From: Lachnospiraceae bacterium
GTDB lineage: Bacteria; Bacillota; Clostridia; Lachnospirales; Lachnospiraceae
Direction: 5' to 3'
NCBI GenBank assembly: GCA_017463225.1
Contig: JAFTPO010000002.1
Span: 1-64,000, forward strand
DNA length: 64,000 nucleotides
The notes beneath the pieces were generated by a model, which did no database searches, was not told where the DNA came from, and saw only the letters and a list, made by a program, of their open reading frames with translations. Position numbers and translations under genes: made by a program. This document shows, piece by piece, positions 32,137 through 43,900 of this stretch (positions are counted from its first letter, which is position 1; every line of letters begins with the position of its first letter).

Positions 32137-34002
32137 ATGAAGAAGATAGATTTGGAAGTAACAAAGCAGAACAACTTAGATGTTGTTAGATACGAGCTTA
32201 AGGGCGCAGATGTATATGATGATAGAGTTGCTGATAAGGTTAATCAGATTGCCAGCATCGTTGCATTCCAGTATTCAGATGAGGATGGAAAAAGAAGTAT
32301 TACATCTTATGTGAAGGAAGGAACAAGCCTTCAGCTTATGTTCAAGAAGACATTAGATAAGAAGACTGTTCTTGCTATAATGAGCGGATTAGCATCAGCC
32401 TTTGAGATAGGCGCTCAGGGAGTTCCTGTAGGATATATCGTAAGAGATACTAATTACATATATGTGAATGAGAAAAATCTTACAGTAAAATGCATACTTT
32501 TGCCTATTAAGCAGGATGTTATGCCAATGTCAGAGCTTCCAAAGCTTTTCAGAGAGGTTCTTTCCAATATTAGATATGATGAGAGTGATAAGGATAATTA
32601 TGCAGCTAAGCTTATTACCCTTGTTAATTCAGATGATTTTAGTGTAGCAAAGCTTAAGGAGCTTGCTAACAGTCAGCTTGAGCAGATGGGATATTTTGTA
32701 AGCAAAGACAACGGACTTACAGATATGTCAGCTGGTAAAGCACCTGTTATGAATAATGATATTAAGGTAAATAAAATTGGTGTTATGAATAATATGATGG
32801 GTCAGTCGGGACCTATGCCGGGAGCACCAGCACCAATGCCTGGACAGCCACCTATGATGGGACAGCCAGGAATGATGCCGGGAAGACCGGCACCAATGCC
32901 AGGGCAGCCGCCTATGATGGGACAGCCAGGAGCTATGCCAGGAAGACCGGCACCAATGCCAGGACAGCCACCTATGATGGGGCAGCCTGGAGCTATGCCA
33001 GGAAGACCAGCACCAATGCCAGGACAGCCACCTATGATGGGACAGCCTGGAGCTATGCCAGGAAGACTGGCACCAATGCCAGGTCAGCCACCTATGATGG
33101 GTCAGCCGGGAATGATGCCAGGAAGACCGGCACCAATGCCAGGTCAGCCACCTATGATGGGCCAGTCGGGAATGATGCCAGGAGCACCAGCGCCAATGCC
33201 AGGCCAGCCACCTATGATGGGCCAGCCGGGAATGATGCCAGGAGCACCAGCGCCAATGCCGGGCCAGCCACCTATGATGGGCCAGCCAGGACCAATGCCG
33301 GGAGCACCAGCTCCTATTCCTGTTCCAACTCCAGATCCAATTAAGGAGGAGGAAAAGCCTGAAGAAAAGGTTGAGGAGAAAGTAGAAGAGAAAATAGAGG
33401 AGAAAGTGGAGGAGAAGGCAGAGTTAAAGGCTGAGGATAAGCCAGAGACTCCGACTCCAGTTGCACCAACACCGGTTGCACCTGTAATGCCAACAATGGC
33501 TACACCAACACCAGTAGCGCCAACACCTGTTGTACCAGCACCGGCAGCGCCAACACCAGTAGCGCCAACACCAGTAGCACCAACACCTGTTGCACCAGCA
33601 CCGGCAGCGCCAACGGTTCCATCGCCAGCTCCTGTACAGGAGGCTAAGCCAGGTGAATTTACTATGGGTGCATTAGCAGGTCAGTTAGGTTCAAAGCCGG
33701 TTCCACATATTATTAGAAAAAATACCGGAGAGGCTATAAACATTACAAAGCCTGAGTTTTCTATTGGTAAGTCAAAGACAAAGGCAGATTATGCTATAGA
33801 GAACAACTCTGCTATCAGTAGAGTACACTGTATAATCGTACAGAGAGATGGAGTAAATTACATTAAGGACAATAACTCAACTAACCACACCTATGTTAAC
33901 GGTGTTGAGCTAGAGCCGGGCAAGGAGGTATTGCTTAAGAACAAGACTGTTATACAGCTTGGCGATGAAGAGTTTACGTTCTTGTTAAGAAAGGGAGAGT
34001 AA
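32137..34002 (+). CDS. DUF6382 and FHA domain protein with 20-residue Pro/Met repeat linker
   Basis: A 621-residue paralogue of the preceding protein. Residues 1-205 are DUF6382 (YIYVNEKNLTVKCILLPI, LFREVLSNIRYD). The linker contains eight exact-length 20-residue repeats of the type GRPAPMPGQPPMMGQPGMMP (residues 229-388), a charged KVEEK stretch, and a PTPVAP-rich stretch to about 505. Residues 523-621 are an FHA domain with GKSKTKADY, AISRVHCII and STNHTYVNG. Start at 32137 behind GGGAGGA. The very long flexible Pro-rich linker suggests a tether between the two folded ends. PP2C follows after nine bases. Confidence 0.88.
   Translation: MKKIDLEVTKQNNLDVVRYELKGADVYDDRVADKVNQIASIVAFQYSDEDGKRSITSYVKEGTSLQLMFKKTLDKKTVLAIMSGLASAFEIGAQGVPVGYIVRDTNYIYVNEKNLTVKCILLPIKQDVMPMSELPKLFREVLSNIRYDESDKDNYAAKLITLVNSDDFSVAKLKELANSQLEQMGYFVSKDNGLTDMSAGKAPVMNNDIKVNKIGVMNNMMGQSGPMPGAPAPMPGQPPMMGQPGMMPGRPAPMPGQPPMMGQPGAMPGRPAPMPGQPPMMGQPGAMPGRPAPMPGQPPMMGQPGAMPGRLAPMPGQPPMMGQPGMMPGRPAPMPGQPPMMGQSGMMPGAPAPMPGQPPMMGQPGMMPGAPAPMPGQPPMMGQPGPMPGAPAPIPVPTPDPIKEEEKPEEKVEEKVEEKIEEKVEEKAELKAEDKPETPTPVAPTPVAPVMPTMATPTPVAPTPVVPAPAAPTPVAPTPVAPTPVAPAPAAPTVPSPAPVQEAKPGEFTMGALAGQLGSKPVPHIIRKNTGEAINITKPEFSIGKSKTKADYAIENNSAISRVHCIIVQRDGVNYIKDNNSTNHTYVNGVELEPGKEVLLKNKTVIQLGDEEFTFLLRKGE
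32821..33300 (+). repeat. 60-bp tandem repeat, eight copies, inside the second FHA gene
   Basis: Eight consecutive 60-bp units, each encoding 20 residues of the GxPAPMPGQPPMMGQPGxMP pattern, with partial units on both flanks. Units differ by silent third-base changes and by a few replacements (GRP/GAP/GRL; GMMP/GAMP/GPMP). Because the unit is a multiple of three, gain or loss of units keeps the frame and would only change linker length. Confidence 0.95.
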
Positions 34003-34011
34003 GGTATAAAG

Positions 34012-34782
34012 ATGGATTATATTGCGGCATATTATACCGATATAGGTATAAGTAAGAAAACCAATCAGGACTCCCTTGCTATAAAGGTTGTTGAGACTAA
34101 AAAAGGAAGAATCGCATTTTCAATAGTGTGTGATGGTATGGGAGGCTTATCTAAGGGAGAGTTGGCCAGCAAGGAGGTTATTATGGCCTTCAGTGACTGG
34201 TTCGATAATGTCCTTATAGACGATGTAAATAAGGATGGATTTAGCGAAGCGAGACTGGTCACACAGTGGAATGATATTATTCAAAGTCAAAATAAGAGGC
34301 TTGGAGAATATGGTGAGGAGCATGGAATTATGCTTGGAACTACAGTTTCGGCTATATTGCTCTTTGAGAACTCATATTACATAGTACACGTAGGAGACAG
34401 TAGAGTATATTGCCTCACAGATAAGGTTTTGCAGCTCACTAAGGATCAGACCTTTATCGCAAGAGAGATTGCGGCGGGAAGGATGACAGAGGAGCAGGCA
34501 AAGACAGATCCTAGACGAAGTGTGTTACTACAATGTGTGGGCGCATCTCAGGTAGTTGAACCGGAATTTACAAAGGGCCAGGTAACTAAGGGAGCGGTGT
34601 ATATGCTCTGTTCAGATGGCTTTAGACATCACATAACTGAGCAGGAGATGCTAGATAAGATAGGGCCTGCAGTAGTAAGCAATGAGCGAGATATGGAGTA
34701 CGGTTGTCGATTTCTTACACAGACAGTTATGAACAGAAAGGAAACCGACAATATTACAGTGACAGTAATTAAGACTGTATAA
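34012..34782 (+). CDS. prpC: PP2C-family Ser/Thr phosphatase
   Basis: A 256-residue cytosolic metal-dependent phosphatase of the PrpC/Stp1 type. Motifs in order: TDIGISKKTNQDS at the N-terminus, the metal-binding VCDGMGG near residue 40, GTTVSAIL, YYIVHVGDSRVY near 125, MLCSDGF near 203 and the final TDNITVTV. All metal aspartates are present. It sits between two FHA genes and a Ser/Thr kinase gene and is expected to reverse that kinase's phosphorylations. It starts nine bases after the FHA gene, with a modest AAGG ribosome binding site. Confidence 0.94.
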   Translation: MDYIAAYYTDIGISKKTNQDSLAIKVVETKKGRIAFSIVCDGMGGLSKGELASKEVIMAFSDWFDNVLIDDVNKDGFSEARLVTQWNDIIQSQNKRLGEYGEEHGIMLGTTVSAILLFENSYYIVHVGDSRVYCLTDKVLQLTKDQTFIAREIAAGRMTEEQAKTDPRRSVLLQCVGASQVVEPEFTKGQVTKGAVYMLCSDGFRHHITEQEMLDKIGPAVVSNERDMEYGCRFLTQTVMNRKETDNITVTVIKTV

Positions 34783-34807
34783 GCTAAATTAGAAGGAACG
34801 AAGGCAT

Positions 34808-36985
34808 ATGACTAAGGAAGGTACAGTATTAGACGGTAAATACGAGATATGGAAAGAGGTTGGACGAGGTGGAATGTCCATCGTATATCTTGCCAGAGAT
34901 AATCGTCTTAACAAGCAGTGGGCTGTTAAGGAGATAAAAAACGATGGCTCTAAGTCTACCACAACGCTGCTTAAGGGACTTGAACGAGAGGCGAACATTC
35001 TAAAGAATGTTGACCATCCGGTTTTACCTAGAATAGTAGATATCATTAATCAGGAGGGGACAATCTATGTAGTAATGGACTTCATAGAGGGTACCACTAT
35101 TAGTGACCGTTTAAAGAAGGAGGGAGCTCAGCCACAGGAGCTTGTTATCGAGTGGGGACTGCAGCTTGCCAGTGCTCTTGACTACCTTCACAATATGAAT
35201 CCACCTGTAATATACCGTGACATGAAGCCTTCTAATGTCATGATTAAGCCGGAGGGTGGAGTTAAGCTTATCGACTTTGGTACAGCTAAGGAATATATTA
35301 TTGAAAATAATGCAGATACCACAGCTCTTGGAACAAGAGGCTATGCTGCACCGGAGCAGTTTGGAGACTCTAAGGGACGTGGAATCTATAAGACAGATGC
35401 TAGAACAGATATTTATAATCTGGGTGCCACACTTTATCATATCGTAACAGGCAAGAATCCTAGTGAGCCACCGTACGAGATGAGACCAATCAGAGAGTGG
35501 AATCCAGGTCTTTCGTCAGGCCTTGAAAAGATTATATTAAAGTGTACACAGCCAAACCCTAATGACAGATATCAGAACTGTTCAGAGCTTATGTACGCTT
35601 TGGAGCATTATACAGAGTTAGATGATGCTTACAAAAAGAAGAATAAGAACAAGATGGCTGCATTTGTGGCTACAGTATCTTTGGCTGTTGTGGCGGGCAT
35701 TACTTCGCTGGTGGGCTATACAGGCTTGCAGAAGATAAAGCTCGATAACTATAATTCTTACATAGAGATTGGAAATGAATACAGAGCTGAGGGTAACTAT
35801 ATTCAGGCTGCGGAGGAGTACAAGAAAGCCTTCGAGCTGGATGGTAGTGATGCGGAGGCTTATGAAAAATACATACAAGTATATATTGACGCATCCAATG
35901 AGGTAAGAGAGGATGGAACCACAGACCTGCAGCTTGAGACAGGTCTAAATGTCGTTGCTAACAGAATCAAAGCAGGACATGATTCAGTAGATAAGAATGA
36001 TCAGGTGCTTTACAAGCTGGCTATGACATATTTCGACGAGCTGGGAGATTATAAACTGGCCAGCAAGTATTTCAATATGATAGACCCTAAGGATGATGAA
36101 TATGGTGAGTTGGCAGGTTACTATGGTTCAGTATCCCTAATACTATCAAGTACTAATATTGATGCATCAGAGCTTATGGAGCAGATAGATAGCTTTGCTG
36201 CCTACAATCAAAGTGAATACACTAATCAAAATGACATTAAGTTCATAAATTATAAGACTATAGGTCGTATATATGCTACATATATAAATGAGGATGGTGT
36301 GGCAGAGAACGCAGATGAGGTGATGAATCAGGCCATAGAGGATTTGGAGGAGTACAATGGAACTACTCTGGATACCAATGATTATTTCTACTCATATTAT
36401 GAAAATCTTATAGTTATAAATGAATATTTGGCAAACCATACTGACAATGAAAATCTGAAGAATCAGTACAATTCATATGTAATTACATACAGTGATGAGT
36501 ACCTGACTATTCTTAACATAAAGCTGGCAGAGAATGAAGGATTAACCATCGGTGGTGATAGCGACAACATCTTCAATACAGCTTATTACAACACTATGTC
36601 CGGCAAGGCAGATGCCTATGCGGCTATGGGTGAGTACGATAACGTTGTTGCCACTTATACTCAGATAGAGGATGTGCTTGGAAAGAACAACGTATTAAGC
36701 AATAAGGTTTATGCAGACCATTTGGATTACATTTATTCATACTGCGTAGATATAAATCAGGATCCTGCTAATTGGAAGAGATTATGCAAAGATGAGCATG
36801 ATGATCTTCTTGCAGTATACGATGAGGGCCAGGATGTTGAGGGAATAAACACAAACAGAACCTGGAACAAGCGTAAGGATACCGTGGAGATGCTTAAATA
36901 TGGTCGTTATGAGGAAACAGATGCTGATGATGTAGATGAAACCCTAGAGGACACTGAAACTGAAGATGGACAGATGGGAGAGTGA
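34808..36985 (+). CDS. Transmembrane Ser/Thr protein kinase with C-terminal TPR-like region
   Basis: A 725-residue Hanks-type kinase. Residues 8-270 are the kinase domain: glycine loop GRGGMSIVYLAR, lysine AVKEIK, catalytic loop IYRDMKPSNVM (YRD variant of HRD), DFGTAKE and the activation segment GTRGYAAPEQF. A single TM lies at about 282-303. The 420-residue part after it begins with TPR-like sequence (IEIGNEYRAEGNYIQAAEEYKKAFELDGSDAEAYEKY) and remains helical; by topology it is outside the cell. There are no PASTA repeats, unlike PrkC, so the sensed signal differs. The end overlaps the next gene by one base (TGATG). Confidence 0.93.
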   Translation: MTKEGTVLDGKYEIWKEVGRGGMSIVYLARDNRLNKQWAVKEIKNDGSKSTTTLLKGLEREANILKNVDHPVLPRIVDIINQEGTIYVVMDFIEGTTISDRLKKEGAQPQELVIEWGLQLASALDYLHNMNPPVIYRDMKPSNVMIKPEGGVKLIDFGTAKEYIIENNADTTALGTRGYAAPEQFGDSKGRGIYKTDARTDIYNLGATLYHIVTGKNPSEPPYEMRPIREWNPGLSSGLEKIILKCTQPNPNDRYQNCSELMYALEHYTELDDAYKKKNKNKMAAFVATVSLAVVAGITSLVGYTGLQKIKLDNYNSYIEIGNEYRAEGNYIQAAEEYKKAFELDGSDAEAYEKYIQVYIDASNEVREDGTTDLQLETGLNVVANRIKAGHDSVDKNDQVLYKLAMTYFDELGDYKLASKYFNMIDPKDDEYGELAGYYGSVSLILSSTNIDASELMEQIDSFAAYNQSEYTNQNDIKFINYKTIGRIYATYINEDGVAENADEVMNQAIEDLEEYNGTTLDTNDYFYSYYENLIVINEYLANHTDNENLKNQYNSYVITYSDEYLTILNIKLAENEGLTIGGDSDNIFNTAYYNTMSGKADAYAAMGEYDNVVATYTQIEDVLGKNNVLSNKVYADHLDYIYSYCVDINQDPANWKRLCKDEHDDLLAVYDEGQDVEGINTNRTWNKRKDTVEMLKYGRYEETDADDVDETLEDTETEDGQMGE

Positions 36986-37917
36986 TGGATATGAGTAACG
37001 TGTATGAGATATGCTTTTACGGCGGACTGATAGTATCCATAATACTCTTCATACTAGCCATAGTATTATTTATAGTTTTGAAGATACCTAAGGTATTTGG
37101 AGAATTAACAGGACGTGCAGCCAAGAAGGGCATAAGAGAAAAGAAAAATGCAAATGCTTCGGATGACAGCGTAGCTAAGAAGGAGCAGGCAAAATATTAC
37201 AATCAACATTCCGGAAAAATTAAGGCCAGAGATACAGTTTCCAAGGAAACCAGAGCGAAGAACCAGGATGACACCACAGAGGGACTTGCAGCGAAGAAGG
37301 AAAAGGAGAAGAAACCTGTATTTACGCCTCAGTTTGATGAAGACGAAACTGCAGTGCTTAGCGCCAGTGATGAGTTGGATGAGATGATAGCTAAGGCAGG
37401 AAGAAAGGCGGATGGCGACGATGAGACATCGGTATTAGGCTCAGAGGAATTAAAGAGTGAAGATGTTAAGTCACAGGATTCGTCGGATTCTGAAAGTGAA
37501 GAGGAAACTACGGTTCTCAGTGATGCTTCAGCAGATGATGAGGATGCCACAGATGTTCTAAAGGATGACGTAATGGATGAGGCTGATTCAAATGAGGATG
37601 AAGCAACAGATGTTTTGAGATCAGATGATACAGAACAAGAGGATGAAGCTACAGACGTTCTTAGGGCAGAAGATGATGTGGAAGACGAGGATGCCACAGA
37701 TGTATTAAGAACAGAGGATGCAGAACCAGAGGAAGATGCAACTGACATCTTAAGGGGAGACGAGGATGACCTAGATGCCACAGATATCCTGAGAGAGGGT
37801 GACTTAGACGAGGGCGACTCAACCACAGTGCTATCCTCAAACAAGAACATGAAGTTAGCCAAGAAGGCGAAAGTAATCTACAATATCGTAGTTGTAAATA
37901 CAGACGAAAAGATTTAA
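36985..37917 (+). CDS. Membrane protein with ten T-x-x-L motifs, putative FHA docking scaffold
   Basis: A 310-residue protein that I do not find in a named family. One TM near the N-terminus (about residues 8-30) is followed by a basic stretch and then a strongly acidic tail. In the tail the pattern [DE]-x-T-x-[VI]-L recurs ten times (ETAVLS, ETSVLG, ETTVLS, then ATDVL/ATDIL units and STTVLS); the Thr codons are at 37348, 37426, 37507, 37549, 37606, 37651, 37696, 37741, 37780 and 37822. T-x-x-L is the phosphothreonine pattern favoured by FHA domains. Together with the overlapping kinase gene and two FHA genes this suggests a multi-site kinase substrate that recruits FHA proteins to the membrane. 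ATG 36985 has GGGAG upstream. Confidence 0.8.
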   Translation: MDMSNVYEICFYGGLIVSIILFILAIVLFIVLKIPKVFGELTGRAAKKGIREKKNANASDDSVAKKEQAKYYNQHSGKIKARDTVSKETRAKNQDDTTEGLAAKKEKEKKPVFTPQFDEDETAVLSASDELDEMIAKAGRKADGDDETSVLGSEELKSEDVKSQDSSDSESEEETTVLSDASADDEDATDVLKDDVMDEADSNEDEATDVLRSDDTEQEDEATDVLRAEDDVEDEDATDVLRTEDAEPEEDATDILRGDEDDLDATDILREGDLDEGDSTTVLSSNKNMKLAKKAKVIYNIVVVNTDEKI

Positions 37918-37925
37918 GGGGGAAA

Positions 37926-40900
37926 ATGATGAAACGATTATTCAGAAAGGACAGACCAATAGCCAAGCTTATAGCTTTGTGGGTGGCATTCATTATGATG
38001 ATGACACCACTGCTTGAGAATGCAGGATTTAAGAATCCTACGAAGGCGGCTAGTCCGTTGTTGGTGAGTACTGGAATAGCAGAATCAGCTTATGGTAAAG
38101 AAGTAACATTTGCTGAAGGCATAACTTGTGATGATATTAATAGCAATGTTACTGTAGAAACACCGGCTGAAATAAATATTGCGACATTTGCAAAGAATGT
38201 TAATTTTGGTATTAGAGTTAGTGGAAAGTTGACAATTGATTCAGAATCGACTACTCCATACAGTGTTGGTAATGCAGAGGTGTATTATGTTGCTGCTGAT
38301 ACAGATCCAGGTGATAGTATTGCCTCAAATGACTCAAGTATCAGTGGTAGTTCTACAATAGATGTTTCCGTTAATAAAACAATATATGTATATTTAAAGT
38401 CCTTTAAAGTGTTTGATGAGAATGGAACAGATATATATACTCGTGTACTTGATACCTGTCCTAAGGTTGCTGTTATTAATGTTACCAATTTGGGAGATAT
38501 GTCATTTGACAATGCTGTATGGAAAAATGGAGATGCAAATGTAGGTAATCTTGCAAGTTCTGCAACTATAGTACCTGGCTTTGAGTGTATTGATACAGTG
38601 AAGTATATTGTGTCAGAGAATGATACAGAACCAACTGATTGGACTGGTGCATCTCCAGACCCAATTACTGTAAATGAGAATGGTAAAACTTATTATGGAT
38701 TTATTGGTGTATTTGCTAATAATGAGACAACACCAGGATATGTTTATAGATTAGATTCTGTAGAAATTGATAATGTTTTCCCTGAGTTAGTAAAAAATAA
38801 CGGAGTTAAAATGTATAATTCTGCGGTACCTTCAGAATACTATGTTATAGGATATTCAACTATAGGTACAGCTTTTGGATACACTTATGGAGATACTATT
38901 TGCGTTAATGCTAATTCAAACTATATACTTCAGTTTTTGCTTGAAGATACTAATTTGGATACAAGCAAGACAAAAATTCAGATATATCCGCAGGGAGGTG
39001 TAGAGGCTGTAGTAAGCGAGCCTATTTCGGGAATTGTCCAGTCTAGTAGGGTATCGTATGAAGCAACAATCTCTACAACAGGTCTTACTGTAGGAAATGT
39101 ATATGAAGTGAAGGCTTACGCAGAGGATGATGCAAAAAATAGTAGCGCTGAACTTCTTGCCACAATCTGTCCTATAGACAAAACCTTCAAAGCAGGCCCT
39201 GCTGTTATTACTCCAACACCAGTGGGAGGTACCAGTGGAACATTTGGCAACACAATTAGTGGCGAAGCACACACCATAACCATTCCTGTATCATCAGGGA
39301 ATAAGCTTGTAAGTGCAACTGTATCATACAAGGATAAGGATGGTGTACAGCAGAGTAAGACAATTACGGATGGATTGGCGGAGATTGAGCCAACAAACAC
39401 TATCTACCAAACAAACTTCAATTATACATTTAGTGAAGATGGCGTATATAGTGACGTTCAGGTGGTATTCGAAGATGAAGAGGATACCTTAGCTCCTATT
39501 GAGTGTGGTACCCTTATATTAGATACAAATGACCCGGAAGCGAAAACTGGTGATATTTATACATTTGCAACCGGTGCGTCAGACGTTACAGAAACTATTT
39601 TTGGTAGTGAGAATCTGGATGCTCAGACTAATGTATACATAATGGATTCAACATTGTCAAACTCATATAGATTTGAATTTTGGGCAAAGGATGATGCTTC
39701 AGGTATCGATAAAGCTCAGTACTATATAGATGATGCGGCTAATGTGAAGGACCTTGCTGTTGGAGAGGTGGTAGACGGATATACTAAGTATAGTACTACT
39801 CTTTCTAAGATTGATATAGAAAACTTCTTAGGAGAAGACAAAGATTATTTGGAAATCACAGCAATATTTACAGACAAAGCAGGACGTGCTAAGGAAGAGA
39901 AGTCTGTGAAGTTTGCCCTTTCAAGCTCTGAAATTAAGGTAAATGATGCTTTGCTTAAGACTGAAGATGGTGCTACAGTTGATATTCAGAATACAGAAGA
40001 TTCCAACCGTTACTCTGATTCAGCATTTAAGGTTACAATAACTGTATCTTCAGGCTATAAGATAAATTCTATAACAATTAGAGATTCTGAAGGAACATTT
40101 AGCAAGACTGAGCAGGTAATTGATAGCGAAAATACATTTAGTAAAGTAGCTAAGCGTTATACAGTAACAAAGACCATAACAATACCAAGTGATGTTAATG
40201 TAAACACAATAGTGAATAACGCACAGGTTACTGCAGAGGATGTAGAAGGTCAGAAGGCACCGGAAACATCGTTAGGTAAACTCCTTTATGATAACACTGA
40301 TCCAGTCGTTGTGAATAAGGATACTCTTACACTTGATGAGTCTGATGTAAATTATGGAAAGTTTGTAGTAGATGATAAATGGTACAATGCAGAAGATGAA
40401 AAGACTATTAATGCAATCATAACTCCAGGTCCACAGGATACTGAGGCAGACCTTGTATCAGCTTCATATACTGTAAGCAATTCAAATGGGGCTGATGGAA
40501 CAATACCTACTACAGTAGATGATGAAAATAAGGCTGAAGTGGCTATGTCTATTCTGGTACCTGAGTCAGCTACAAAGGATGGTACAACCATTACCTTTAA
40601 TGCTAAAGATCAGGCTGGAAACACTCTTGACAAGAATAACAGTGTTACTATCAAGGTGGATACAAGTATTCCTAAGGTTAAGTCCACAAAGATTAATGGC
40701 AAAAATGATAATCAGCTGGCTGGTATTGGCTCACACATATGGTTAGAGGCAGAGCTAGAGGATAATCTGTTGCTTGATAAATTTACAGTAAATATTATAG
40801 ATTCAGATGGAGAGAAAGTTGCTATAAAGGATGTTTCATATACATGGGATATTAGCAAGTATACTGATACCAGCTTAAACTTCAGCAACTTAGAGGACGG

Positions 40901-43900
40901 AACCTACACAGTTCAGTTTATTGCTACAGATAAGGCTGGCAACGAATCAGTTCCTGTAGAGAAGCAAATTACAGTTGGAAGTGCTCTTACTGTTAATACA
41001 AATGTAAGTAGAATAGAAAGCGAGTACTACAAGCCTTCCATTGGTACAACCTTTGGCTCTGCAGATGAGCCTACTATCAGCAACAAGAAGCATGAGGTAG
41101 TGGTAAATATCCAGTCTGGTTACAAGCCAACTAAGATAGATATATATAGCGGAACAAGCACAACACCTATCTATTCAGAGAGACTTCAGGTTGCAGATAA
41201 GCCAAAGAATCAAGAGCTTTACTATGTGACTCGTAATATAGTACTTCCTGCAAATGGCAATGATGGCATATATGAAGACATTAGAATCGTTGTGACAGAC
41301 TCTAAGATTAAGGCCGGTGGGGTTGCAAATACTAAGGAAGCAAAGCTTGGAACATTTATCTATGATACTACTAAGCCGGAGATAGAATTTAAGGGCTTAT
41401 ACAAGCAGAACAGTGACGGTACATGGACTCAGATAACCCAGAGTAACTTAAGTAGCAACGGTGCGTATACAGTTAATGCCACAAAGGATGATACATACAG
41501 ATATGTATATGAGGTGGAGGAGCTTACCTCAGGCTTTGACGAGGACAGCTTAAAGATCCAGGGTGGATTTAATTACAACTACACTTATATTGAAGATATG
41601 CTCCTTGCAGTAGGTGAGGAAAAGATTCTCAAAGATGCTACGGGCTATGAGTATTATGCAGAGTTTACTACAGCTGAGCTCATTGAGCATATTAATTCAT
41701 ATGGCGGTGGAAGTGACAACAAGCTTATGATGATGGCATCAGCCAAGGACCGTGCACAAAATGATGCAGATAATGAGCCTGCAGCTTTCGCTGTACAGGC
41801 ACAGGATATAGACCTAGAGGTTAAGGCTGTTTTATACAAGGATTATAACAGCGATACCAAGGAAGGTACTGTTATAAGCATTAACGGAACAGATGATACG
41901 TTTACAAATAAGGCGTACACTTTAGTGGTAGAGGCTTCATCACCATATTGCCTTACAAGCTACACATTGACTTATGGTTATGGTACTGAGGCAAAGCCTG
42001 TGACATCTGTTGCCATAACAGCTGAGGAGAATGCTGCAGGCTTTGATGAGCATTCACAGAGATATACAGTTGTTAAGGAGATAACTATTCCTGTAGCTGC
42101 TATAGATGGCGGAGTTATAAACAATCAGGTGCTTGAGAATATTATTCTTACGGTGGTTGATGAAGGAAGCGAGAAAGCTTATGAAGAGACATTAGGTACT
42201 TTATTCTATGATGCAACTCTACCTTACCTTGAAGCCACAAGCTATGAGGATGGCTTGCTTATAGATGATGAGACCTGGTATCAGGAATTCCTGTTAAAGG
42301 GTAACATCTATCCTGGTAAGCAGGCAACTGAGACAGATATAGTTAATACAACTCTTACCGTAGCTGGCTCTGTAGAGGGCGATGGTATAATTAACAGTGA
42401 TGAACCAAATGGCGAATACACAAAGAATGCAGACGAAGAAACTGGGCTTAGTTATATGAGTTTTGCATATTTTGTGGCAGAGTCTAAGGAAGTAACAGGT
42501 ACAACTGTTGCCTTTGAGGCGTATGATAGAGCTGGTAACTACTTACCTGACAACAAAACAGGTGTTATCAGAGTGGATGGCACAGAGCCTAAGGTTGACT
42601 TTACTATCAATGATTTAGCGCAGCCGGATGTACCTATAATTCCAAATATCGAGCTGGATATACATGCTACAGATAATCTTACACTTTCAAAGATTACAGT
42701 AGATGTTAAGCAGTTAGATGGAGATAAGAAGATTAGTGACGGATTTACATATGATTCAGGTGAGGCGCTTAAGGAGATAGGTGCTGAGGAGCTTGCGATA
42801 GATGAGACATACTCATTTGAGCTTGCTGATGGATTATATGAGGTGACTATAGTTGCTTACGATAAGGCTGACAATGCGTCAGAGTCTATTGTAAAGACAT
42901 TTGAGGTTGATAATACAGATCCTACTAATACTGTTAAGATTGTATCAGGAAAGACTGCCGGAAAGCAGCCGTCTAAGAACTTCGATGGTAGTGACAGAGA
43001 TTACTTCTATTCTGATGCGGTAACACTTGAGTTTACTTACACAGAGAAGAATATGAAGACTGTTACAATTACAGATGGTACAAATCCTGTCAATGTGACA
43101 TTCAAACAGGTAGGAGAAACAGATAAGTATGTTGGAAGCTGTCCAATCAGTGGTTCAGGAAAGCATGAGATAACAATTCTTACAGAGGACTTAACAGGAC
43201 ACAAGTCAAAGCCTATGACCATAAGCTTTGTTATAGATGGAGATGGTCCTACAGTACAGTCCCTTATCAATGGTGGTATATCATATACTGAGAGTATGGG
43301 TATGCTTATGCTTACCTCAAATACGACTGTAGCATATACAGTAAGCGATAGTAATGAGGATGCCGACGACTTCAATATTCAGATAATCAAGAAGGAGCCA
43401 GATACAGCTGCTGCTGTTGGAGAATACCTTCCTACAACAAACAGAAGCTTCTCGTTTGCAGATGAGGCTGAGTACACAGTAAATGCATATGCTATAGACA
43501 TGGCAGGAAACCAGAGCTTAACTAACACAGTAAACTTCCGTGTAGATACTGCTGCACCTGCACTTACAATAGGTGGAATCGGTGATGGTGGAAATTCATC
43601 AACTCCGGTTACAGTATCATTTAACATGCAGGAGAAGTTCTGGCAAGATGCTACAGGAACTGTTGAGATATACAGAAAGGCTGCAGACGGATTTGGAGAG
43701 AGCTTGATGGAGACCATCGACTACGATCCAACATCAGCTAACTCATCAGTATCAAGAACTCTTAGCGATAATGGTATATATAGAGTAGAGTTCAATGCAT
43801 CAGATAGAGTTGGACATACAGCAACCCTGTCACAGACATTTACTATCGATAAGGATGCGCCACAGGTAACTCTCGTTGGAGTAAACAACTATGATGTAAC

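Noticed and set aside
32821..33300. Regularly spaced repeats resembling a CRISPR array
   Set aside because: The period is exactly 60 bp without unique spacers, and the repeat is entirely in frame within the FHA gene as a Pro/Met linker.
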